From contig OY986438.1 of the NCBI GenBank assembly GCA_963920525.1, positions 126,238,920 to 126,302,919 on the forward strand: a stretch of DNA of 64,000 nucleotides. Reading direction: 5' to 3'. Position 1 is the first letter of the stretch; each line of letters opens with the position of its first letter. Below, in pieces: positions 55,807 to 64,000 of this stretch. The notes beneath the pieces are model-generated. The model did no database searches, was not told the DNA's origin, and saw only the letters and a program-made list of their open reading frames with translations. Origin of the DNA: Dichetophora obliterata (taxonomy: Eukaryota; Arthropoda; Insecta; Diptera; Sciomyzidae). A program made the position numbers and the translations under genes.

Positions 55807-57548
55807 TATTTAGAATATTTATCAGAAAAAGTGCGCAAAATGTGCCAAAAGTTGATGATAAATTGGGAAAAGTGCCATAGCAGACTAGAAATTTATTAAG
55901 TGCGATGTACTGCGTGGCTTACTTCCACAAAAGTGTTGAAAATGCCAAAAGAGGTAGCAAAGGAAGAAAACCAAGTAGAAACAAATCAAGAAAAAGCAAG
56001 CTCATCAGGAGCTGGGCGTCCACGACTGGCATTTTCTGAAAAGTCAGATCGTGGTAAAGGAAGGGAAGCAGTGGAACTTTCGGCATCTATATCTAACGAG
56101 ACGAACCTACTGATTCAAGCAGCAGCAACATCAGCTCGTAAACAAGAAAGAGTAGGCTTAGCCGCCGTTTTCAAACAAACGATGGAAAGCCCAACAAGAC
56201 CATCTAAAATTAGAAAAATATGTTTCCAAGACCAAAAAACACTGATTGTAGCTTCAGAGGAGGAGACGGTAGCATTTCTGCTTGAAATCAATTTCACAAA
56301 ACAGCAATATTGCAATATACGTATAGAAAACAAGCAAAGAAATTCTGATATTTTTCCATCCTACAAGGAGGTTTGTGCTTCGAAAAGTTAGTGCAGACCT
56401 GAAGGTGTGACAGTAAGCAAAATAATAGCAAAAGCTCCATTACAAATGCTTTTAAACCACATATCAACGAGGATGCAGTAATGAATTCTGATAAAAGTAA
56501 CTGCATATCAACGGAATTGATTTTAAGCTATGGATATGATAGCAGCTCCGGTCAAGCTCAATTTAAACAAAACTTTCTTGAGCCAAGCACATCTCGTAAT
56601 GCAGATTCGTCACTTTTGGCAACAACTGTTATTCCCTTAATAAATTTTGCATCCTCAGGAAAGCCGCTTTGGAATAATGGAACTCCGCAATCGACAAGGT
56701 TTTGTCGGCCATTAAAACTAGAGTACGTGAAAGAAACAATTGAAGTTAAATGAAGAAGCTGACTTAAAAAAACAAATTGAAGGGCTAGAAAAATTGCAGA
56801 TAAAACTCGCAGAAGATAAGACTGTTGAAATATCTTTCAGATTGTTCCTAACGGTTATCGACGGAAAAGTTTTGAATACTCTAACCGGAACGAAATCGTA
56901 TCAAGCGTGTCCTATAAGTGGTGCTTCTTCAAAGGATTCCCTGAGTATTACAAAATAATAACTCTGAAAAATTTAAGCCCATCAAGATCAACTTAAAGTA
57001 TGGCATTAGTCCTTTGCACTGCTGGATTAGATTTTTTGAATTCGTATTACACTTAGGCTACAAATGTGATAAAAAAAATGGCAGATAAGGTCTGATGAAG
57101 CTTATGATGAAGCTTATGATATGAAGAAGAAACAAAAATTTTTGCAATAAAAAAAAATGTGATATTCAAAATGCCTTTTGGACGAAGCTTGGCCTTCGCG
57201 TGGATCTTCGAAAAATTGGTGGTTTCGGTACCATGAACGACGGTAATACTTCTCGTCGTGCATTCATAAAATATGATGTATTTTCAAAAATTACTGGAGT
57301 TGATGAAGAATTAATATTCCGTCTTAAAACAATACTAGTAAGTTTATCTTGTCAGTTCCCTATTAATTTAGAGAAGTTTGAAATATACTGCTTTCAAACT
57401 GCTGAACATATTCAAAATAAATACCCTTGGCTACCCATGACAGCTAATGTTTACAAAGTACTTATTCATTCTAAACAAATAATGCAAAACACAATACTTC
57501 CAGTTGGCTGTTTTGGTGAGGACGCTGCTGAATCGCGGCATAAATTTT

Positions 57549-59618
57549 GCATACATTTTCAAAAAAATGTAATTCGACCGTCGAAGAGTTCAGTCGTGTT
57601 TTTGTAAGCTCCGCAATATTCTTAAATTTCTTTCGTGAAGTTCCTTAACAGTATTACAATTAGACCCATCTCCTTTCCATAACATCCCTTCCAATCAACC
57701 TGGTAACCCTGAAACCTTTTTAGACCCTCTAATACCTCCAAGAGTGAAATTAACATTGAATAATAACTACATTTATGAAGCTATCGAAAGATATGTGCCT
57801 AAAATAAAGAAAAAAAAAAACAAACTTTCAGAACCTTGGCTAAATTCAAATCTCAGATACCTGAGAAACCAGAGAAACCGAATTTGCAAACTCATCAAAA
57901 CTACCGCAAATGTTACCGAAGAAATGAGGCTCAGATACGATGAGCTATCAAAAGAGTTCTCTTTCAAATCTGAAGAAGCTTACAAGTTTTACACAAACTT
58001 AATTGGAGAGAAAATTGTCCAAGACCCCAAAACATTTTTCGACTTTGTCAATCTGAAACGAAAATCAGCCGGTTACCCTTCATCTATGTATAAAGGTAAT
58101 ATTATCTCTTCCAACTCTCAAGAAATTTGTAACCTCTTTGCGGATCATTTTAAGGATGTATTTTGTCCACCAACTACTCAGTCGGATGTTTTTCCCCCCA
58201 CTCCGAATTCACAACATATGGTTGAAAACTTTAGCTTGTCAATAGAAGACATATCGAATGCAATAAAGGGTTTAGATGCAAGCAAGGGACTTGGACCAGA
58301 CCTAATTCCCCCAAAGTTATTGGTGCGATGCTTAGACCAACTACTTGTGCCCTTATATATTATATTTAACAAATCACTGTCTCTTGGAGTGTTTCCCACT
58401 TTTTGGAAAACTTCCCACCTAATACCAATATACAAAAACGGTCAAAAAAGTTCAGTTGAAAACTATAGAGGCATAGCAATTTTGTCGGCCGTCCCAAAGC
58501 TATTTGAAAAAATTATTTGCGAAAAGCTAACGTAACTTATCAACCAGAGACTAAACGAGCAGCAGCACGGGTTTCGAAAAGGAAGGTCCACAACCACTTA
58601 CCTCATGATAATGGTTTCTGACGTTTTATGCAAGATGGAGAAAGGATACCTAATAGACGCTATTTACACTGATTTCAGTAAAGCTTTTGATCGTGTTGAT
58701 CACGGCATCTTAATACATAAATTAGAAAAATTTGGTTTCTCTGGATCTTTACTTAGTTGGCTATCAACTTATCTCCATGGTAGATCCCAATATGTTAAAT
58801 TTCAAGTAATTGTTTCGAAGAAAATTGAAGTCTCCTCTGGAGTACCGCAAGGTAGTCACCTTGGTCCTCTTTTCTTCAATTTCTTCATATCCGACTTGTC
58901 CATGGTGTTGAAGGATATTCCACATCTTATGTATGCGGACGACTTAAAATTGTACCACGTAATTGAATCGCAGGAAGATGTAACTTTCTTACAGTTAAAA
59001 CTCTCATCTCTTGAGACCTGGTGTACCCAAAACAAACTCTACCTCAATGTAAAAAAGTGTAGCGTGATAAGTTTTTCCCGTAGAAACCAAGTTGTAAATC
59101 ACAAATACCGCCTTAATAATAATGAACTTAACAGGGTCAATTATATAGTTGATCTTGGAGTGGTCTTGGACAACAAACTGCGCTTTAATTTACACTATGA
59201 TAAGATTGTATCCAGGGCTAGTAAACTGCTCGGTTTTATTAAAAGACGAGCATCAACCGTTGCTGTAGAAAATTTAATAATATATCCGACCACTACTCAC
59301 CTTCCATGTCCAAATTCTTATTCAAGCGTTCTCTATACAAGTCTCTTTCTCTGCCTAATCAACCCAACCTCTGAATTCTCTTTTTTTTTTTTTTTTCTCC
59401 TCTTTCCTTTCCTTTTTGGCGTGTTCGTGAAACAATGTCAATTAGGTGGGCGGATTACGCCCACTTCGAATTGCACATCTTTGAACACCAAAGCAAGGAA
59501 GGGGGAGAAAAGGAAAAAAAATATAAAAAAAAAATAAATACCTGTTAGAATAAGTAAATAAATTTGTAAAAACCTGTTGGAATAAGTAAATTGCCTTGGT
59601 TGGCCAATAAATAAATAA
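57549..59618 (+). mobile_element. 5'-truncated LINE inserted in the Transib gene
   Basis: 2,070 bp, flanked by the 9-bp duplication ATAAATTTT (57540-57548 and 59619-59627) and ending in an (AATA)n tail. The 5' end starts within or upstream of the RT linker. The 3' part passes directly from the RT C-terminus into an untranslated region with a T-run and GGGCGGATTACGCCC, which suggests an internal deletion. Its clean duplication shows it is younger than the host Transib. Confidence 0.88.
57744..59340 (+). pseudogene. LINE reverse transcriptase with one in-frame stop
   Basis: The frame 57744-58535 (SEPWLNSNLRYLRNQRNRIC, IKGLDASKGLGPDLIPPKLL, SVENYRGIAILSAVPKLFEK) and the frame from 58605 (DAIYTDFSKAFDRVDHGILI, SGVPQGSHLGPLFFNFFISD, LMYADDLKLY) are the same reading frame, separated by a TAA at 58533-58535. 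The YADD catalytic block is intact at about 58932. Homology stops near residues GFIKRRASTVAVENLI, and the open frame beyond is 3' untranslated sequence. It looks like a jockey/CR1-type RT and is dead because of the stop and truncations. Confidence 0.88.
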
Positions 59619-59944
59619 ATAAATTTTATAAAGCTGAAAAATTACATCACGTCCGCAAAACTAGTCACTCTCATGACCTTTTGGATGTTTTTTATAGAGC
59701 TATGGACTCTTCAGATCCACTTATATCATCTTTGCGTTTAAGTACACGCGTGCACAAAAGGAAACGTTTAGCACTTCCACCAGAAGTTATCAGTTTATTA
59801 AGTTGTGAGAATCCCACTGAAGCTTATGTGCTTCAGCAGCACGAAGACCCAAATGTAAGTACAGATGACGACGATGAAGAAGAAGTTTGTGAAGAGGAAA
59901 ATATTATTTTGGACAATGAATTAGATATTATAAAATAATTTTTA

Positions 59945-60611
59945 ATAACTTATACCCTTGAATTTCAAATTTAAAATGAATTTAAAAAAATTATTTTATA
60001 CAATTTAAATATTTAATAAAAGGGTTGAATGGGTTAAGGTTTCGATCTAATTTTCTGAAAATAAAGTCTCATTGAAAAGCAAAATGCCTTATGAGTATAA
60101 AAAACCAGGTTTAAAGCCGTCGTTGCTAATTTAAATTACAATACCAAATTCTGAAATCTTTAAACAGTTATCGAATATGGACCCAATAAACCATACGCTA
60201 CATTGAAGTCGTCAACTAAAATTTTAAAATTTTGATATCAAATTCGAATTCAGTGACCCCAAAAACCCTTTAAAACAATGATTCATACGGATATAATGAA
60301 ATTTTGAGATTTCAGCCGCCATATTGGATCCGCCATTTTTAATTTCGACCCTGAAAACCCCCTTTTAGACCTTTTCAGAATTTTGGTCACCAAAAGTGGT
60401 CTGCAAGCCTATTGTGCCATGGCGAGGAAAGCAATTTGAAAGTTTTATTTTGTTCAAAGCTCCATACAAAAATTTTTAGAAAAAGCTCTTAAATATGACA
60501 GAAAATGCAGTTTAAATGCAGTGGGGAAAAGTACATTTTAAAGAGCTAATAAAAATATTTCATGTTATTGGAATAACTCGAAAAAGGGCTTAAATGACTT
60601 AAAAGACAATT
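59945..60611. other. 3' flank of the Transib copy 2 gene
   Basis: Non-coding. Near 60200-60290 it resembles the direct repeat at 21173-21535 (TTTTAAAATTTTGA...TTCAGTGACCCC). Confidence 0.4.
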
Positions 60612-60767
60612 AAATGACTGAAGCCCTTTTGCCTCTCAGGTCGAGATATTTTCTATATGCCAGTCTGCAATAAGCCCATAATTTTTCCTTTTTTTACGCA
60701 TCACAATAGTCTGTGCGTATATGCACAGTTGTATTTTCTTTTCAAGCACTTGTATCGGTAAAGTGCA

Positions 60768-61535
60768 TATGAGCATTTCCACAGAAAAGTCTACCGTGAC
60801 CAAAAAATTAAAACTTATTAAAAACTTATTATTTGATGATATTATCTAAGAAAAACATTTTAATTTTATTAATCTAAGCGAATTCTACATTAATTCATTT
60901 ACTTTGAAGATCAAATCGTCTGCACTGTTTAACAAATATAGTTTTTCTTTTTCTTAAATGTTACGTCAATGCTTCGTAAGCTTTTTTGTTTTGGTAAAAA
61001 TGGAAGGCAATTTCTAGAGATAATGAAAAAGTAGTTGAGGCAAGGAAAAAACAATATATACAATTTGTTTTTTAATTTCTTAATTGCATAATTACTAAGC
61101 TACCTAATCACTCAATTACCCAATTAACCCACAGTGGAAATTTAAGTAATGTAACGCTAGATCAAAAAGCCTAATAAAAAAATGCAGTCAAAATTTTTAA
61201 ATCCTATCACTTGAAAAAAAACTTATATATTTTCAAATTCTTCTAAAAATAGTTGTTTACAAAAAGTCTTACCCAATTCAGAGAGTTTTTCAAATTTTGT
61301 AATCCAAGTCAAAAATCACTTCCGTTTTTTGTAACGTAACGCCAGCACATGTTTTTGCTTACATCTTTAAATCCTTAGGGTCGCTCGTTGTCATTGTTTT
61401 TAGTTAATATAGCGCTACTTAATTACTACGCAAATATAAAAAACTTTTAAAAATTTGACTTTTTCATTCAATTTTTTAATATTTCTTCGTACGCCAAATC
61501 GTCCGTAACGCCTGTTTGGAAATGCCCATATCTGC
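60768..61535. repeat. Dispersed repeat, copy 2, with weak inverted ends
   Basis: 60768-61145 pairs with 38274-38650. The left border GCATATGAGCATTTCCACAG and the inverse of GGAAATGCCCATATCTGC at about 61517-61535 suggest terminal inverted repeats of a DNA element of about 770 bp. Confidence 0.6.
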
Positions 61536-62109
61536 ACATCTTTACGCAGGCCAATTTTTTTTAGAATACAGTTTTAAATTTTTTTATTGATAGTTTAAAG
61601 CATAATGTATGTAGTTTAATTGTAATTTTATTAAAATAACAATTTTATATAGTAAATATGGAATATACTGTATCCTTTTGAAAAATATTTACTTTAGCGA
61701 GAGCTATAAAAAAAAGTTCCAGAAAGTTTCGACGATATTTCTGAATAACTTCGAACAAATAACATTTAATTAGCGTAAAAAGTCAAATGTTGGTCCTCCT
61801 TTTCTATCCCTTTAATAGTAGATTAAATTTACTCGTACTACACAACCGAAAAAAGGCTAAACAAATGAAGGTACGATTTCATCAAATTGTATTAAACATG
61901 CTTGGGGTGGCACTTTTTGAGGTAATGAACAATATGATTGTGATAACAAGTTTAATGATGATGGTGAAGACAATTAAAGCTCTAAAACAATCTATAATTT
62001 ACATTTTGCTCAATTTTAACACGTCTTTATTAGCTTCACTTCATGTATGTATGTATGTATGTCCCGTACAAATCTTAGAATCAATTTTTAAGCAATTTCC
62101 CGATGAACT
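61536..62109. other. Non-coding AT-rich DNA
   Basis: One open frame of 110 codons (61787-62119) has no domain-like features and is biased by AT content and an (ATGT)n stretch. Confidence 0.45.
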
Positions 62110-62400
62110 AGGGTTTTGAAAAAACCCTAAAAAAATTTTTGCAACTCCCCCTTTACCGCCCACAAATCAATAAAAATGCTATATCTCCAAAACTACTAGG
62201 CCGATTAAGCTGAACTTTTGGCAGTGAATTTCCCTCAAGTAGAGGATGATTTAGGAAAAAATGTTGCCACTCCCCCTTTTACCGCCTACAAATCAATAAA
62301 AATGCTTTATCTCAAAAACTACTGCGCTGATTCAGCTGAAATTTTTGCAGTAAATTTCCTTCCAGTGGAAGATGGTTTCGGAAAAAATTTAAAATATAAA
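62110..62400. repeat. Two 127-bp units of the 15.3-kb repeat family
   Basis: ACTCCCCCTTT(T)ACCGCC followed by ACAAATCAATAAAAATGC occurs at 62144 and 62271. Each continues with AAACTACT, GCTGA, TTTTGGCAGT-like words. It is the inverse of words at 15236-15560. Confidence 0.75.
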
Positions 62401-62870
62401 TGAAATTTTGTAAACAAACAAAAAGAGTAATATAAAACTAAAAAGTAAAAAATAAATATTTAAGTAAAAATTTTTTTTTAATGTAACACGTTTTAAAAAC
62501 GAACTAAAAAGTATAAAATAATTTCTCCTAGAGTGGGGCTTTTAGTAGTAGCTATAAAGTAGCTACTTTGAAGCACCATCAAGATTTTAAATTTCTTCTT
62601 TCTTGCTTACAAAGATACAAACTTTTTGATCACTTCATCGAAATCAATGTTTCTCTCTCAAAAAAACCTCTTCGGTTTCAAAAGATAACATTGAGAGGGG
62701 TGTAAGTCTTGACTGCCCCATTGTAGAGACCGTATATAATATTTTATTAATTTATGTTTGGAAGAGCTACTTTCGCATGAATCAACAAATCGTTAAAAAT
62801 AATTTTAAATCAAAAACTAGATTGGACAACGACTTTTTGAATCCCCGTTCATAAATATATTTGTAAAAAT
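62401..62870. other. Non-coding AT-rich DNA
   Basis: Nothing recognised. Confidence 0.4.
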
Positions 62871-62874
62871 CTAT

Positions 62875-63035
62875 TTAGGTCCAGTTTATATGTGATTTTA
62901 AAGCAATATCTGCAGCTTTAAAGTGCCTCCTTGGTATTTCAATTGTTAACTCTTCTTCATTGACCTCATCATGGACTGTGACCAATCCTTGTGTTAACAT
63001 CTGCAGTTCATTTTCAGAAGCAGTTAGCAGTTCGA
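62875..63035 (-). pseudogene. Fragment of a hAT (ZMYM/TTF-type) transposase
   Basis: Minus-strand frame LLTASENELQMLTQGLVTVH, then DEVNEEELTIEIPRRHFKAA and DIALKSHINWT, ending at a TAA (62875-62877). The IPR...RHLKAA-type word is typical of the region before the C-terminal block in ZMYM-like hAT transposases. Upstream the frame breaks. Only this short scrap is present. Confidence 0.5.
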
Positions 63036-63140
63036 TGGCAGGATTGCTTCAAATATATTTTGAATTTCTTGTATTGATTTTGTTGTGCACTGAAGTTCTA
63101 AATGAAACCTATCTACACGCTCAGAAATCTTGGATTAAAT

Positions 63141-63325
63141 TCTAATCCAATCGTTGGAATCATGCATTTTTTAATACTTTTTGTATTAGAATTTAATCCA
63201 ATCGTTGGAATCATGCATTTTTTATACTTTTTGTATTAGAATTTAATCCAATCGTTGGAATCATGCATTTTTTATACTTTTTGTATTAGAATTTAATCCA
63301 ATCGTTGGAATCATGCATTTTTCAG
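63141..63325. repeat. Tandem repeat of 50-51 bp, about four units
   Basis: AATCCAATCGTTGGAATCAT followed by GCATTTTTTA(A)TAC and TTTTTGTATTAGAATTT repeats, derived from the terminal inverted repeat of the MITE. Confidence 0.88.
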
Positions 63326-63371
63326 CGTTCGGCTTGGTTCGGCTCTTATGCATGTTTATCATTTCTTTATA

Positions 63372-63444
63372 CATGTGGCTTCATAGAGCAGTTGGTAGAG
63401 CCAAGTACTTAATAACCTTAACGTAGTGGGTTCGAATCCCACAT
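63372..63444 (+). other. tRNA-like Pol III unit inside the MITE
   Basis: Reads ATGTGGCTTCATAGAGCAG, A-box-like AGCAGTTGGTAGAGC, then a perfect T arm GTGGGTTCGAATCCCAC with B box GGTTCGAATCC, followed after 10 bases by a run of T that could end Pol III transcription. The acceptor and D stems do not pair well and the anticodon stem is weak. A decayed tRNA copy or SINE head is therefore more likely than a working tRNA. Confidence 0.5.
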
Positions 63445-63626
63445 GTTTCGTTAATTTTTTTTTTGTCAAAAATATTTTAATACAGCATGTATTAAAATTA
63501 ATTCCAATGAGAGAATAAAAATCAATTGTAATATATGTAGGGTATTAGATTGTAATACAATTCTGGTGTGGTCATATATACAATACAGTTTGTATTAGAA
63601 TTTAATCCAAGATTTCTGAGCGTGTA

Positions 63627-64000
63627 GACACTCTGTGATTTCCGATTTATATAACATACTTTACGGCCCACTTCCAAAAAACGATTACATACTTTTAGTT
63701 CCTATTTAGTTACATTTAAGTTGAGTTTATATAGCAAAACTGTATATTATATGGACAAATTGTGGCAACAATCCAATTATTACTCTATATAAAATATATG
63801 AAAAATTTGTAATTAACCTTTATGATTACTCCCTTCACCAAACATTTTTAAGCATTTTTTTACTTTGTTTTAACTGTAGGTAATGCTTTCAGGTGTTTTT
63901 GCACCCTCTGCAATTTGCAATGAAAGAGTGAAGGAATATAATAAGTTCAATCATAAATATTGAAAAAGCTTACATATATTAGTTTGGTATTAAATTATGC
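63627..64000. other. Non-coding AT-rich DNA
   Basis: Nothing recognised up to the window end. Confidence 0.4.

Larger units (their letters stand above)
55942..59938 (+). pseudogene. Decayed Transib transposase gene (copy 2)
   Basis: Pieces in order. ATG at 55942, then MPKEVAKEENQ and GAGRPRLAFSEKSDRGKGRE; NFTKQQYCNI; a stop at 56389-56391 and more stops to about 56480; ILSYGYDSSSGQAQFKQ with the first Asp; TPQSTRFCRPLKLEYVKET; a shift near 56750; TVIDGKVLNTLTGT with the second Asp and a damaged zinc pair (CPISG); SPLHCWIRFFEFVL; NDGNTSRRAF; GCFGEDAAESRHKF with the catalytic Glu, cut by a LINE at 57549. After the LINE come DVFYRAMDSSDPLISSLRL and an acidic tail ending LDNELDIIK at 59938. Each block has a counterpart in copy 1. 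Stops, shifts and the insertion make it inactive. Confidence 0.8.
54452..60660 (+). mobile_element. Second, decayed Transib transposon (copy 2) with nested LINE
   Basis: Inverted ends: left CACTATATATCTCGACCGA...AAAAGGGCTT near 54452-54500; right, read inward, GCATATAGAAAATATCTCGA...AAAAGGGCTT near 60612-60660. They flank a plus-strand Transib-type transposase relic. The ends differ from those of copy 1, so this is another lineage. The interior carries extra insertions: a MITE at 55139-55806 and a LINE at 57549-59618. The exact termini and the target duplication are uncertain. Confidence 0.7.
63116..63624. mobile_element. Mariner-type MITE, copy 2, with tandem repeat and tRNA-like insert
   Basis: Ends CACGCTCAGAAATCTTGGAT and inverse, with TA on both sides (63114-63115, 63625-63626), matching copy 1 at 42519-43352. 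Near the left end a 50-51-bp unit is repeated about four times, and the middle carries a tRNA-like Pol III unit absent from copy 1. Confidence 0.85.

Noticed and set aside
59230..59537. C-terminal part of the 310-codon LINE frame as coding
   Set aside because: After about 59285 the frame enters a T-run and 3' untranslated sequence, so the extension is accidental.
61787..62119. 110-codon plus-strand frame
   Set aside because: It is explained by AT-rich composition and an ATGT repeat and runs into a dispersed repeat.

Overview
The window is eukaryotic nuclear DNA from an insect, most likely a higher fly (Diptera). It is strongly AT-rich and has no compact operons, ribosome binding sites or CRISPR array. 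Most long reading frames belong to transposable elements known from flies: a copia element, an Osvaldo/gypsy-type LTR element, Transib, hAT and LINEs. The untranslated-leader-like sequence at 16.2-17.2 kb also looks fly-like. I cannot name the species.

Layout. 1-1.8 kb: intergenic, with one decayed coding stretch. 1.77-6.81 kb: a complete copia-type LTR retrotransposon on the minus strand, with LTRs that look identical and an uninterrupted Gag-Pol frame. 6.8-16 kb: gene-poor DNA with a MITE, two tRNA-derived SINE copies and an array of about 140-bp repeats, mostly inside a 4.6-kb unit bounded by inverted repeats. 16.2-17.24 kb: a candidate 5' exon of a host gene (start codon followed by a consensus splice donor), with a possible second exon at 29.6 kb. 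18.5-28.5 kb: a SINE split by a MITE, MITE pairs, a LINE fragment, a (TTACTG)n microsatellite, and a decayed coding family split by a hAT element. 31.8-34.1 kb: hairpins, a LINE 3' end and TTAA-flanked and other MITEs. 34.13-36.81 kb: a short non-autonomous LTR element with two 1,124-bp LTRs around a 429-bp interior. 37-47.3 kb: tandem repeats, a 470-bp palindrome, a SINE, a mariner-type MITE, a hAT MITE and another SINE. 49.66-60.66 kb: two different Transib (RAG1-related) transposons in opposite orientation, with a hAT relic between them and a LINE inserted in the second. 60.7-64 kb: dispersed repeats, a hAT transposase scrap, and a mariner-type MITE carrying a tRNA-like Pol III unit.

Interplay. 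The autonomous-type elements (copia, Transib, LINE, hAT) appear beside non-autonomous relatives (SINEs, MITEs, the short LTR element). Several insertions are nested, which gives relative ages: SINE before MITE at 18.6 kb, old gene before hAT at 27.4 kb, Transib before LINE at 57.5 kb. The copia copy and the short LTR element look youngest.

The most notable finding is the Transib at 49.66-52.94 kb. It has RSS-like CACTATGG inverted termini, a small first coding exon, and a transposase with all three DDE residues, broken only by three short frameshifts at or next to A-runs. All identities rest on reading motifs by eye; no alignment or database search was run.
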